DNA from: Flammeovirga sp. SJP92
Lineage (GTDB): Bacteria > Bacteroidota > Bacteroidia > Cytophagales > Flammeovirgaceae
Direction of reading: 5' to 3'
DNA length: 64,000 nt
NCBI RefSeq assembly: GCF_001583495.1
Contig: NZ_LQAQ01000090.1
Span: forward strand, 186,001-250,000
The position numbers were made by a program, and so were the translations under genes. Below the pieces are notes generated by a model. The model ran no database searches and had not been told where the DNA came from. It saw only the letters and a list, made by a program, of their open reading frames with translations. Shown in pieces: positions 42,301-50,922 of this stretch (within the stretch, counting starts at the first letter, position 1; the number at the start of each line of letters is the position of its first letter).

Positions 42301-42625
42301 CACCACCGCCAGCATCCGAAGTGAAAACGATTTTCTTGCCATCAGGAGAAAACTTAGGTTGTGATTCCCAAGCCAAACCACCACGAAACAATTTTGCTTC
42401 ACCTCCTGTGATCGGCATTGAGTAAATATCACCTAACATATCAAAAACGATAGTTTTTCCGTCAGGGCTGATATCCAAATTCATCCATGTGCCTTCATCT
42501 GTTTCGAAGTCTACACTTTTAACCTCACGTTGAGGTTTCGTAATATCCCATTTCTCTTCTTTTTCCTGAGCGAAAGTCGCCAAAGCAAAGAGCAGGATTA
42601 ATAAATTGGTTAATTGAAATTTCAT
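39350..42625 (-). CDS. Secreted beta-propeller / amidohydrolase fusion protein
   Basis: 1091 residues. Signal peptide MKFQLTNLLILLFALATFAQ, then a TolB/PD40-type propeller (about 45-620) with repeats such as ISPDGKTIVFDMLGD, FSPDGKKIVFTSDAGG and ISPDGTKMVYVSW. An amidohydrolase domain follows (about 660-1075) with MPGIVDAHAHLG near residue 712, a candidate carboxylated Lys in AISVKSYNQ, and the GSLEEGKLADLIIMDKNPL end block. Family knowledge suggests a periplasmic metal-dependent hydrolase of cyclic amides or peptides, with the propeller shaping substrate access. Substrate unknown. The C-terminus PKCGCSLH carries an unusual Cys-x-Cys pair. Confidence 0.92.
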   Translation of the reverse strand: MKFQLTNLLILLFALATFAQEKEEKWDITKPQREVKSVDFETDEGTWMNLDISPDGKTIVFDMLGDIYSMPITGGEAKLFRGGLAWESQPKFSPDGKKIVFTSDAGGGDNIWVMDSDAQNPKQVTKEKFRLTNNPTWSEDGQYIIARKHYTFTRSLGAGALWMYHISGGEGIELVPRKNEQQDINQPVVSADGKYMYYVEDVYPGGFFQYNKDPNSQIYIIKSYNRINGEIKTVVSGPGGAIGPMPSHDGKKLSFIRRVRDKSVLFIHDFEMNSQRPLFDQLEKDQQEAWAIFGPSPKYAWTPDDKYIVLWGKGGKIWKVDVATGKGEIIPFKAKVHQEFTASLRFKQEVAPENFTAKALRNVITSKDGKKIYFHAAGYLYEKKLPKGKPIRLTSQNDAFEYEPNISPDGTKMVYVSWSDSEKGKVHVIDLTAKKVNPITLDLPKGIYRKPQFSKDNSTIVFVKERGNNQQGFAYTKETGIYTVNINDVSTLKRVVEEGDFPQFNTSGDRVFYQTGGFFFGSLKKAFKSVDLNGKDKRVHFTTKYTNQFVPSPDNKWIAFTELFKVYIAPMPMAGKAIDLSSGTKAVPVAQVAKDAGYNIHWSGDSQKLHWSLGNEYFTTSLQEVFSFVEGGNEKAVEPKSEGIEINLELESAKPSTTYALTNARVITVNAKDEVLENATVVVKENRIVAIGTNVQVPSGAKVIDCKGKTIMPGIVDAHAHLGAFRLGMSAQQNWPYYANLAYGVTTTHDPSANSEMVFNQSEMVRTGAMVGPRIYSTGVILYGADGDFKANINSLEDARSAIRRTKAWGAISVKSYNQPRREQRQQVIKAAEEEGIMVVPEGGSTFYHNMTMILDGHTGVEHNIPITPVFNDVQNLWAKTEVGYTPTLIVNYGGINGEYYWYQHTNVWEKERLLNFTPRAIIDSRSRHRTMVPESEYKIGHIATSESAKMLSDKGVKVNLGAHGQIQGIGAHWELWMLAQGGMSPLEAIRSATYNGAHYLGLDGDVGSLEEGKLADLIIMDKNPLEDIHNSEFIDKVMINGELYDAETMHNLNGEERHKFYWEEESYNASFPWHEASQGFTVPKCGCSLH

Positions 42626-42662
42626 TTATAATAATTAGAAGTTAATTGAATTGTTTCCGTAG

Positions 42663-42684
42663 GGGCAGACCTATGTGTCTGCCC
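42663..42684. repeat. GC-rich hairpin between the amidohydrolase gene and nadE
   Basis: GGGCAGAC 42663-42670 with GTCTGCCC 42677-42684, 6-base loop. It lacks a T run in either direction, so it is more like a REP-type palindrome than a terminator. The neighbourhood (42655-42745) is richer in GC than the surroundings. Confidence 0.5.
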
Positions 42685-42789
42685 GTCCAGAGTCCAAGCG
42701 TCTACCAATGCAAAAAATGCAGGTGTCAGCCCTTATTGTATTAATGTACATTCCCCATGAATTGGTAAAAAAGAGAATGATGTTGTTTT

Positions 42790-44784
42790 TTATTTCAAAT
42801 CAGAAAGCTCAGATGCAAACCCACCACTTAAAATAGGGAATCTGCACCAAGTCTTAGGATCAAGGTTTTTATCGTCTAAATGGAAAGAAGGAGCATAACG
42901 CTCACGTTTCCATTGATTTCTACTCCAAAGTCTAAAGAACTTTGTAATCCATTGATGTACCGCTTCTCTAGGAGTATCAGGATGATTGGCTTGCACAAAT
43001 AGAAGGCATTCTTGAGGTGATTTCTTATCACGAATGGCTAACTTTTCAATTTCTTCCAATACATCATAAGGCATTAAATCCGCTTCATCTGTTTGTTTAG
43101 AATCCGCAGGACGAAGCTCTGCAGTTGGCTGTTGTTCATTGACGAAAGAAAGGGCAGGGATATTCCATTTACCATCCAAACCGTCTTTTTCCATCCATCT
43201 CAACCAGCTTCTCAAGTAATTTTTATCAATGCCAGCAATCGGGCTTAAACCTCCACTCGTATCACCATCCATAGTAGCATAACCCACGGCAGCTTCAGAA
43301 CGGTTGGAAGTAGAAAGGAGTAAGGCTCCGTTTATATTCGCTAACATCCAAACTGAAGGGGCACGTACCCTCGCTTGTATATTTTGTAAAGTAATATCGT
43401 CTTGTTCCCAAGTCAATTCACGGTCGATCGCTGTTTCAATGGCGTTCAAATACCCTTTGAACATTGGGTTGACATTCACATTATAGAATGTTGCTCCAAC
43501 TGCTTCCGCTAATGACTTTGCAGCGTTGAAAGTGACATCGCCACTGTTTTCAGTCGGTTGGTAAGCTGTAGTCAACACTTTATTACAAATTTCTTTGATG
43601 GAGTTGCAGTCCTTTAAAGAAGCGAAATAGCCTAATTTTTCTTTAAACCCTTCCAATCCTAAATCTTCAACGCCCATCTCAATCATCAAGTGAATCAATG
43701 TCACTATTGCAGAAGAATCGGCACCGCCAGAAAGAGAAACAACGAATCCTTTTGAATAACTTTTTCGCATATAATCAAAAAGACCTAAAGCTACTGCTCT
43801 TCCAAATTCTTCCTCTTTAATATACTTTGAATGCTCCCAGGATGCTTCAGAAGGTGAATGCTTTTCAGGTACAGTTTGAGGGATGGTAAAGTCAGAATTG
43901 ATCACTTCAATATTGGAAGTTCCTGTATTAGAAGTATGACTTTGAATTTGAGCTAAACGAGCAATGTCTAAATCAAAAGTAGCTGTAGTGACTTTACAGT
44001 TTTTGAAAGAGAAACGCTTACTGATGGCCAAAAGATTCCCAGATAAAGCAATCATTACACCACCGTCATAGATCGCTCTTCCAGATTCATTTCCTAAAAG
44101 ATTGGCATAAATATATCCCACACCATACGCTCTTGAACCTTCCAAAACAAAACGCTTACGAACATCCAATTTATCAAAAGCAAAGTGACTCGCTGAAGGG
44201 TTTAAGATAATATCAACCCCATTTTGATAAAGAGAACGACCCGGGCGATTGGCTACCCAAGCATCTTCACAAATTTCAAAACCAATACGAACACCGTTGA
44301 CATCGAATAATAAATCCCCGATAGGGAAAGTAGAAGCCCCTAAAGTATTTTCGTAAGATTTATCTAATTTGATTTTTGAAACTTCGCCACCTTCCCAAGG
44401 CGTAAACCATCTTGGTTCATAATGAATGCCGTTTCCTGCTAAATGTTTCTTGGCTACAAAACCTAGAATTTTCTGGTCTGCAATTAATGCAACAGTATTA
44501 TATAATTTGTTTTTATGACGTAATGGAAGTCCTACAGAAATAACAATGTCTTTGGTGTGAGGCAATAAATCACCTAGTAATTTTAGAGACTGTTGTTCTG
44601 TATTGGGAGAATAAAAAGCATCTTCACATCCGTAACCTGATAAACATAATTCGGGAAGGCATAAGATACTTACATTTTCTTCTTTGGCAGTCGTAATTGC
44701 CTGTAATATATTTTGAAAGTTGTTGTTCCAATCTAAAGGAGTCTGATTCAGCTCAGCACCACCAACTTTATATAAATTCATCAT
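42790..44784 (-). CDS. nadE: Glutamine-dependent NAD+ synthase
   Basis: 664 residues. An N-terminal carbon-nitrogen-hydrolase glutaminase domain (about 1-300) with triad Glu45 (LPELCLSGYG), Lys112/113 (VAKKHLAGNG) and Cys172 (FEICEDAW) supplies ammonia through a tunnel. The C-terminal synthetase has the PP-loop SLSGGADSSAIV near residue 355 and the STSNRSEAAVGYATMDGDTSG block. It converts deamido-NAD+ to NAD+ with ATP and glutamine. Start ATG 44784 is followed directly by a second ATG. Full length for the two-domain form. Confidence 0.96.
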   Translation of the reverse strand: MMNLYKVGGAELNQTPLDWNNNFQNILQAITTAKEENVSILCLPELCLSGYGCEDAFYSPNTEQQSLKLLGDLLPHTKDIVISVGLPLRHKNKLYNTVALIADQKILGFVAKKHLAGNGIHYEPRWFTPWEGGEVSKIKLDKSYENTLGASTFPIGDLLFDVNGVRIGFEICEDAWVANRPGRSLYQNGVDIILNPSASHFAFDKLDVRKRFVLEGSRAYGVGYIYANLLGNESGRAIYDGGVMIALSGNLLAISKRFSFKNCKVTTATFDLDIARLAQIQSHTSNTGTSNIEVINSDFTIPQTVPEKHSPSEASWEHSKYIKEEEFGRAVALGLFDYMRKSYSKGFVVSLSGGADSSAIVTLIHLMIEMGVEDLGLEGFKEKLGYFASLKDCNSIKEICNKVLTTAYQPTENSGDVTFNAAKSLAEAVGATFYNVNVNPMFKGYLNAIETAIDRELTWEQDDITLQNIQARVRAPSVWMLANINGALLLSTSNRSEAAVGYATMDGDTSGGLSPIAGIDKNYLRSWLRWMEKDGLDGKWNIPALSFVNEQQPTAELRPADSKQTDEADLMPYDVLEEIEKLAIRDKKSPQECLLFVQANHPDTPREAVHQWITKFFRLWSRNQWKRERYAPSFHLDDKNLDPKTWCRFPILSGGFASELSDLK

Positions 44785-44809
44785 AAATAATCTGTAATTC
44801 TATTTTGTG

Positions 44810-44817
44810 CAAATGTA
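44810..44817 (-). promoter_or_regulatory. Candidate -7 box for nadE
   Basis: Reverse strand reads TACATTTG, an exact TAnnTTTG match, 26 bases upstream of the nadE start. Confidence 0.4.
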
Positions 44818-44920
44818 CGATTTATTTAGATGAAAATGGAGTAGGTAATAATAAGTCGATAACAAAGAAAAGAGACATGTTTGATGCATGCCTCTAATTA
44901 TCACTATTATTTCAAAAGAT

Positions 44921-46201
44921 TTATACCTTTTTGAAAGTTTCTTTTAAGCTAATCGAACAGATACAAGCTAAAATAAAGGCAATTGGCATAACCCATATTG
45001 CAGCTTGGAAAGCGGTTTGTAATGCTTCAGGAGTAGAATTTTCATGACCTCCAAAATAAGAGACTAACCACCCAAATAATGGTTGTCCTACAGCACCAAT
45101 CCCCATTAAGACTACTGCTGATAAACCATTTGCAGTACCTAATACTTCGTCATTGTTGGATTCTCCAATGACTGGGTAGCCGATTGTTTGTGCGGCAGTA
45201 ATGATTCCTAGTAATAAAAATAAAGTATAGAAGTAGGTAGCCCCTGTTGAGATAGGGAACATGATCAATAGCATAATCGCTAATGATAACACTGCTCCGC
45301 CTAACATCGCTTTCTTTCTAGATTGTAGTTGATCTGAAATCCATCCACACAAAGGTGAACCGATCATAGTACCGATAAAAATCATCCCGATAATACCAGT
45401 AGAAGTAGCTTCTGAAAAATCTGGATTGACGAATTTAAGATATGTGGTTCCCCAAACTGCTCCTAGTAAAAGAACAGAAAGATTAAGTAAACCGATATAA
45501 AGACCCGCTAGCCAATTTTGAGAATTTGAAGCAGCTAATTTTAAACCTTCAATAAGAGATAATCCATTATCTTCTTCTTGGTTTCCGTTTTCATCTTCAG
45601 GGCTGTCTTTGACAAAAAGTGCAATCAAGATGAATATAACAATACCAATGCCTCCATTGATGAGCATGGTCGTTTGTCCACCAAATGTATCTAAAAGCAT
45701 TAAAACAGGAGCCCCTGAAACCCATCCGCCGAATACTGCAAATGTCACCAAAAGGCCTGAAATTAAGGCTAATTTTGATGAAGGAAACCATCTTGGAGCC
45801 AATCGGAAAGGAGCCATAAATGCTACACAATGAGCTATTCCAAGTGTGAATCGTAGGACAGAGGCAATTAAAACGTTATCCGTTAATGCAGTTCCAAAAA
45901 CACAAACCACAGCAACGGCACACATACTTAATACCACTTTTTTGACAGAAACTTTATCGAGAAGCACACCAACAGGAATTAATAATAATACCGTTCCGTA
46001 AAGAAAAGTACCTGCAAAAGATCCAAATTCTGAAACTGTACTTAATGCCAATTTGTCCATGAAAAAACCTTTCATCGCTTCAGTACTAAAAAGCGTCATT
46101 TGTATGAAGCTGTAAAAAAAGAAGGCTCCTGCTGAAAAAACAGCTAGAATTGATTTTAATGAAATGGATTGTTGTTCCTGTTGTGTCGCTACCGTTGCCA
46201 T
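44921..46201 (-). CDS. Major facilitator superfamily transporter
   Basis: 426 residues with twelve predicted membrane helices in two bundles around a charged central loop (KDSPEDENGNQEEDNG, about residues 198-215). The loop 2-3 motif is LLDKVSVKKVVL, a variant of the MFS motif A, with a second copy SDQLQSRKKAMLGG in the C-terminal half. GRF-like motifs are absent, so the substrate class cannot be stated; the overall look is that of the anion/organic-acid or nitrate-like MFS proteins. It is not in an operon. Confidence 0.85.
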   Translation of the reverse strand: MATVATQQEQQSISLKSILAVFSAGAFFFYSFIQMTLFSTEAMKGFFMDKLALSTVSEFGSFAGTFLYGTVLLLIPVGVLLDKVSVKKVVLSMCAVAVVCVFGTALTDNVLIASVLRFTLGIAHCVAFMAPFRLAPRWFPSSKLALISGLLVTFAVFGGWVSGAPVLMLLDTFGGQTTMLINGGIGIVIFILIALFVKDSPEDENGNQEEDNGLSLIEGLKLAASNSQNWLAGLYIGLLNLSVLLLGAVWGTTYLKFVNPDFSEATSTGIIGMIFIGTMIGSPLCGWISDQLQSRKKAMLGGAVLSLAIMLLIMFPISTGATYFYTLFLLLGIITAAQTIGYPVIGESNNDEVLGTANGLSAVVLMGIGAVGQPLFGWLVSYFGGHENSTPEALQTAFQAAIWVMPIAFILACICSISLKETFKKV

Positions 46202-46480
46202 AAAAAAAATGTTTGTTGAAATAATTCATGCTTCAAACAAATATCCCTTTTACAGCTTAAAATAATTGGTACTGATTTAACGAATAGTAGTATGATTTTA
46301 GCCAAAGAGAAGTCTCTTGTTCTGTTTTTCTTTGAAATAGATATATAATTACATGAATTAAGAGTAATTTTCCCCTCATTACATTTTGATTTATGAATTA
46401 AGGGGAATTAATCTAGTTAAAAATTGTAGTACTTAAATTATTTTTAATTTGTCATGGAATGAAGTTCCGTTTCTAACTGA

Positions 46481-47071
46481 ATGCATGTATTTATGATTAT
46501 TTTAATAGTCTTAACCATAATGCTGGTTTTACTTTGTTTGATTTGGGGACATTTCCTTTTTATCAATATTATGAAAAAACGGTATACTTGGTCTGCTTTT
46601 TTGGTGAGCATCACTGTCTTTCTTTTTTGGAAGTTGCTATCTTTTTTTTACTTAACAAGTTATTCTAGAGAGGTTTGGTGGGAGGAAAATAGTAGAGATA
46701 TTCTTGGTGTTGAAGCTGATTTTGAGGAACAGGATTATATAAATATCAACTTTTTGGGTTCTTCTGTAGGTAAATATCAGATTGAAACTATTAGCCCTCA
46801 AAATATTGTAAATAGTGATTTTGTTAAATACTTTCCCTCGTTTTCCTTTGCAAATCATAAGTGGAAAGGAACGCCAGTTTTTGTAACCTATGATATGGAA
46901 AAATGTCTTGAAAATGGGGGGAGTTTAGGGGAAGAAATAAAAGAGAAGTTAGAGTCAATGGGTTATTACTATGCTTATAAAGAGGGGGATATTGAAGGAT
47001 CAATAGAGAACCTGTTTTTATTTGATCCGGAAGAAAAGAATTTTTATTTTTTATCCAATTTTAAAAAATAA
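46481..47071 (+). CDS. Hypothetical membrane protein
   Basis: 196 residues. Two membrane segments at the N-terminus (about 3-32 and 40-58, MIILIVLTIMLVLLCLIW and SAFLVSITVFLFWKLLSFFY), then a soluble acidic domain of about 135 residues with WWEENSRDILGVEADFEEQDY and a tail FLFDPEEKNFYFLSNF. Likely anchored with the domain outside the cytoplasm. No family recognised. The spacer before it (46202-46480) is AT-rich with no other visible feature. It stands alone between reverse-strand genes. Confidence 0.6.
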   Translation: MHVFMIILIVLTIMLVLLCLIWGHFLFINIMKKRYTWSAFLVSITVFLFWKLLSFFYLTSYSREVWWEENSRDILGVEADFEEQDYININFLGSSVGKYQIETISPQNIVNSDFVKYFPSFSFANHKWKGTPVFVTYDMEKCLENGGSLGEEIKEKLESMGYYYAYKEGDIEGSIENLFLFDPEEKNFYFLSNFKK

Positions 47072-47096
47072 AAAAAGCCATCAAAATCATGATGGC
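47070..47096 (-). terminator. Possible reverse-strand terminator
   Basis: GCCATC 47077-47082 with GATGGC 47091-47096, with a run of seven A on the left that is a T tract on the reverse strand. It is 270 bases past the end of the NlpC/P60 gene, so its use is uncertain. 47097-47367 shows nothing else. Confidence 0.35.
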
Positions 47097-47367
47097 CACG
47101 GCTAGTTCCGGCTAAATTGTTGAAAGTAATTTCATCAATAAGTGATGTTAACTTAAATTTCTCATGATTTCAGGTAAAAATCGGTGAGAACATGATTAAC
47201 CATTTTTGCAGTAACATATTGATGTTAATACAATTTAAACATTTTTAAAGCTTTAATCCAAATCAATGATTTATAAATTTGCTAAAAAATGAGTATTTCT
47301 TTTATGGAATTGACAATTTATGTGTATACACATTGTTAGTAGTATTGTGAAAATATTTAAAAATTCC

Positions 47368-48150
47368 TTAAATAAATTTTTTAGATATTCTCATGATATG
47401 AGAAAGTTCATGAGTTTGCTTTCCTTCTCTATTACTAAATATGCCTTTCGTATTTAAAATATCTTCTCTTACAAAGTGAGAGGAGTGAATTATTTTACCT
47501 TCACCTGATATTATACCAACGTGTGTTATCCTTCCTTTCTCATTGTGAAAGTAGGCAAGATCACCCGGTTTAGCATCAGCGAATGATACTTTTGTTCCAA
47601 TTTCTGCTTGCTGATAGGCATCTCTTGGAAGTGTGATTCCATGAGCTCCCATTACAGTTTGTGCAAAACCTGAACAATCAATGCCAAAAATAGATCGACC
47701 TCCCCAAAGGTAAGGTACCCCCATATACTTTTCAGCCGTACTTAAAGGGTGGTCTTCATTTTTAGAAGGCATTACGCTGTGCAGTTGAGCATATTTCAAT
47801 TGCATCGAATTGCACTTTTCATAATGAAAAGGCAGGGTAGAGCCAACAGATAAATGAATGGTTTTCTGATTGTCAAAAATGGGATAAATCAATCGAGTGA
47901 CAACAGGATGCTCCTCTTTTATATATCTTTCTGCATATTCAGGGGCAACTTCATTATGTTGGCCGTAAGTGATCCATCCTTCGTAATTATCTTTGATCAT
48001 TTTGATATGGATCCACTCTTTTTTTTCATCAATGGATAAAACTTTATACAATTCTCCATACAACAACTGTGTTGTCATTTCTGAAGAATGTGCAGCTTCT
48101 CCTCTTACCGCTAGGGTACTATATATACAAAGTCCAAATGTTGGCTTCAT
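47368..48150 (-). CDS. NlpC/P60 (C40) cell-wall hydrolase with SH3-like domain
   Basis: 260 residues. An SH3b-like region (about 10-120, YGELYKVLSIDEKKEWIHIKM and GWITYGQH) precedes the C40 catalytic domain with Cys in GIDCSGFAQTV (about residue 161), His in THVGIISG and an Asp/His third position in KIIHSS. These enzymes cut gamma-D-Glu-meso-DAP bonds in peptidoglycan. No signal peptide is evident, which fits cytoplasmic recycling enzymes of the YkfC type. Start and upstream stop overlap by 4 bases (ATGA), so it is coupled to the OM-protein gene. Confidence 0.9.
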   Translation of the reverse strand: MKPTFGLCIYSTLAVRGEAAHSSEMTTQLLYGELYKVLSIDEKKEWIHIKMIKDNYEGWITYGQHNEVAPEYAERYIKEEHPVVTRLIYPIFDNQKTIHLSVGSTLPFHYEKCNSMQLKYAQLHSVMPSKNEDHPLSTAEKYMGVPYLWGGRSIFGIDCSGFAQTVMGAHGITLPRDAYQQAEIGTKVSFADAKPGDLAYFHNEKGRITHVGIISGEGKIIHSSHFVREDILNTKGIFSNREGKQTHELSHIMRISKKFI

Positions 48151-48815
48151 TGAATTCTATTTTTTTTCTTTGTGGCAAAGCTGATACTGGCTGTAATACT
48201 AAAATTACTAGAAGTATTCGGTACAGTGTAAATATCATAATGACTTTCGATGTAATAGTAATTCAGAACAATCTCAAGTGAGACTCTGGGTGTCCAGAAA
48301 TTACCAAATCCAAGACTCACACCATATACATTTCCATAGCCATCAAACTTTGCTGTATTATCTTGTACGGTGTAGGTAACGCGTGTTTTACTTCTCGCGT
48401 AGGATAACTCTCCAAAAATACCATTTTTTAAGTATTTTCTCACCCTTGGACCTCCACCTAAAAAAGTTTCTATGTTTTTATTATCGTAAGTAAAAGATAA
48501 AGTTCTCAATCCTCCATGAACAAAACCACCAATCATCAGTTCATCAATAATAAAATAACCAGCATATAGATTTCCAAATGCGTCAATCAGTACATTACTG
48601 TTTGTGAAACCTAAATTTCGGTTTTGATAAGCAAAGCCTAGACCGTAGCCAAAGCCCGTTAATATTTGTTTCTTGGAAGTTTGGACAATAAAGTTCTCGT
48701 CCTCATCGGAATGAGCTAGCGTTTGAGATCTATCTTTGTTTTGTGCTAATCCAATTGTGCTGAAAATCAGAAGACAGATAAATAAAAAAGGGAGTAATAA
48801 ATTTTTGTAGTTCAT
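48147..48815 (-). CDS. Outer-membrane beta-barrel-like protein of unknown function
   Basis: 222 residues. Signal peptide ending IGLAQ, then alternating beta strands with aromatic residues (GFGYGLGFAYQNRNLGF, NLYAGYFIIDELMIGGFVHG, GVSLGFGNFWTPRVSLEIVL), as in small eight-stranded barrel proteins. The C-terminus is basic rather than aromatic (ATKKKNRIQ), slightly atypical. Directly follows the K+ channel stop with no spacer and overlaps the NlpC/P60 gene by 4 bases. No named family. Confidence 0.75.
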   Translation of the reverse strand: MNYKNLLLPFLFICLLIFSTIGLAQNKDRSQTLAHSDEDENFIVQTSKKQILTGFGYGLGFAYQNRNLGFTNSNVLIDAFGNLYAGYFIIDELMIGGFVHGGLRTLSFTYDNKNIETFLGGGPRVRKYLKNGIFGELSYARSKTRVTYTVQDNTAKFDGYGNVYGVSLGFGNFWTPRVSLEIVLNYYYIESHYDIYTVPNTSSNFSITASISFATKKKNRIQ

Positions 48816-49829
48816 CTAAATCTTTGATAAGCGTTCTTGAATATACGCTTTTTCCTCCGAATTTGTCATAATCACCAATACAGATTCACTTTTTAATACC
48901 GTATTGATGTCTGGTTTGAATTGCCAATCGTCACCATTTCTTATAGCCAAAATCAGTGTAGATGGAAGGTTATGAATTTCTAAAGCTTCAAGTTTATGAC
49001 CAGAACACGATTCATTAACGTGAATTTCTTCTAGCCTGAAAAACTCTGTCTTTTCCCTTCTAATGGCATCAATAAATGTAGTGATAGTAGGGCGAAGCAT
49101 TTCCATGGCCATTCTTCGGCCTCCAATAGAGTGAGGGGATACAACCTCATTGGCTCCAACTGAAATCAACTTTTCTTTGAAAGATGGAAATTTATTGGCA
49201 GAAACAATTCGAGTAGTGGCATTGAGTTGTCTGGAAGATAATGTAGTTACAAGATTGAGATTGTCATCATTTGTGCAGACAAATACTCCTTCTGCTTTTT
49301 CGATTCCTGCAGAAATTAAAGTGTCATCAACAGTACAATCACCAACAATTCCGTAAGCATGTTTATAGCTCTTTCTATGTTTAAGATAAACTTCATTGTC
49401 TTTTTCTATAAAAACAAATGGTTTTTCCCTTTTATCAAGCTCTTCTGCGATTTTTAATCCTACTCTTCCTAAACCGCATATAATGAGATGTTTGTCTAGT
49501 TTATTGATCATGCGTAAACTTCGTCTTTTGATAAACTCCTCTTGAATATGACCTTCTAAAAAGAAAGCAGATAAAGAGGTGGCAATATAGGTGAAAGTAC
49601 CAATTCCACTAAATGCTATAAAAATAGCAAAAAACCTTCCAATGGGGTTATTGTCCAACGGAATAACCTCACCATAACCGATAGTGGTGATAGTGATTGC
49701 AGTCATGAAGAATGCGTCAATTGGTTCTACAGGTGTACTGGATGTAGCCATAAAACCAATTGTTCCCATTAGCAGTATAAAGAGAATAACTCCAAAGGCA
49801 GGTAATATTTTGGATATTATGGGTCTCAT
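48816..49829 (-). CDS. Two-helix potassium channel with RCK (TrkA-N/TrkA-C) domains
   Basis: 337 residues. Two membrane helices flank a pore with selectivity filter TTIGYGE (about residue 50), followed by a Rossmann RCK domain (ICGLGRVGLKIAEEL, about 115-130) and a TrkA-C domain (about 250-337, SVLVIMTNSEEK). This is the MthK/Kch plan: cytoplasmic RCK rings gate the channel in response to ions or nucleotides. The gene abuts murB (murB stop at 49830) and the OM-protein start, an unusual partnership with cell-wall genes. Confidence 0.93.
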   Translation of the reverse strand: MRPIISKILPAFGVILFILLMGTIGFMATSSTPVEPIDAFFMTAITITTIGYGEVIPLDNNPIGRFFAIFIAFSGIGTFTYIATSLSAFFLEGHIQEEFIKRRSLRMINKLDKHLIICGLGRVGLKIAEELDKREKPFVFIEKDNEVYLKHRKSYKHAYGIVGDCTVDDTLISAGIEKAEGVFVCTNDDNLNLVTTLSSRQLNATTRIVSANKFPSFKEKLISVGANEVVSPHSIGGRRMAMEMLRPTITTFIDAIRREKTEFFRLEEIHVNESCSGHKLEALEIHNLPSTLILAIRNGDDWQFKPDINTVLKSESVLVIMTNSEEKAYIQERLSKI

Positions 49830-50837
49830 CTAGATTATATTCACTTCGGGTTCAATGCTGATACCAAATTGCGTTTTTACATCCTTTTGAATTTGTAGAG
49901 CCAATGCCCAAGCTTCTTCTCCTGTAGCTCCGCCATTGTTTACCAATACAAGTGCCTGTTTAGGATATGTACCAACATTACCTAATGATTTTCCTTTCCA
50001 TCCTGCAGTTTGAATCAACCACCCGGCAGGGATTTTTATTGTTTCCTCATTGACAATGTAGTGTGGTGCTTCTGGAAATTTTTCTATGATTGATAATGCT
50101 TCTTTTTTTGGTAATACAGGATTTTTAAAAAAGCTTCCGCAATTACCAATCTTTTTCGGATCAGGAAGTTTGGACTCTCTGATTTTGATGATGACATTGG
50201 CTAAATCAAGAGGAGTGAGGGTTTCAATTCCTTGTGTTTTAATTTCCTCTTCAATTGCTCCATAACTTGTATTGAAGTTCCATTGCTTGTTGAGTTGAAT
50301 GGTAATGGAAAGAACGGCTATTTTACCTTTTAAAGCATTTTTGAAAATGCTGTTTCTATAACCAAATTGACACTCTTGATTGGTATATTCAAAAGTCTCT
50401 CCTTTTTCAAAATGATAAAATTCAACTCTTTGAAGCACATCTTTCACTTCAACGCCGTAAGCTCCAATATTCTGAATAGGACTTGCTCCAACAGTACCAG
50501 GAATCAAAGCAAGGTTTTCAATGCCCTGCCATCCATTGCTTACTGTTTTCATTACAGTATCATGCCAATTCTCACCTGCACCTATTTTTACAGTGACATT
50601 ATTTTCATCTTCATGAACTACTTCAAAGCCTTTGATTTCATTTTTAATAATCATTCCATGGAAGTCTTGAGTGAAAAGAATGTTACTTCCACCTCCAAGA
50701 ATGATAAAGTTTTGGTCTTTAGGTTTTTGTTGAAGTATTGTTTTTAATTCTTCTTTGTTAGAAAAAGTTGTAAAGAAATCAGCATTTACTTTTGCTCCAA
50801 ATGTATGGTAAGGTAGGAGTGAAATATTTGTTTTCAT
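49830..50837 (-). CDS. murB: UDP-N-acetylenolpyruvoylglucosamine reductase
   Basis: 335 residues, FAD-dependent. It reduces the enolpyruvyl group to lactyl with NADPH, giving UDP-MurNAc. FAD-binding ILGGGSNILF, the E. coli-type (type I) YRNSIFK loop, catalytic Ser in NCGSFFKNP and the catalytic Glu near the end (SIEPEVNII) are present. It follows mpl on the same strand, though a terminator hairpin separates them. The stop abuts the K+ channel start, so the four downstream genes probably share its transcript. Confidence 0.95.
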   Translation of the reverse strand: MKTNISLLPYHTFGAKVNADFFTTFSNKEELKTILQQKPKDQNFIILGGGSNILFTQDFHGMIIKNEIKGFEVVHEDENNVTVKIGAGENWHDTVMKTVSNGWQGIENLALIPGTVGASPIQNIGAYGVEVKDVLQRVEFYHFEKGETFEYTNQECQFGYRNSIFKNALKGKIAVLSITIQLNKQWNFNTSYGAIEEEIKTQGIETLTPLDLANVIIKIRESKLPDPKKIGNCGSFFKNPVLPKKEALSIIEKFPEAPHYIVNEETIKIPAGWLIQTAGWKGKSLGNVGTYPKQALVLVNNGGATGEEAWALALQIQKDVKTQFGISIEPEVNII

Positions 50838-50853
50838 AGGTCTTAAAAAAAAT

Positions 50854-50897
50854 AAGGCGTTAGGTTGTTTTTCGAATTGAAATCAACCCAACGCCTT
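50854..50897 (-). terminator. Intrinsic terminator between mpl and murB
   Basis: 14-base stem AAGGCGTTAGGTTG 50854-50867 with CAACCCAACGCCTT 50884-50897, one wobble; reverse strand continues with ATTTTTTTT. Implies murB has its own promoter or depends on read-through. Confidence 0.85.
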
Positions 50898-50922
50898 TTA
50901 ATGTTATGTATAGAGAAAAGTA

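Noticed and set aside
42663-42684. Terminator of nadE
   Set aside because: The hairpin is strong but has no T tract on either side and sits 106 bases beyond the gene; treated as a REP-like palindrome.
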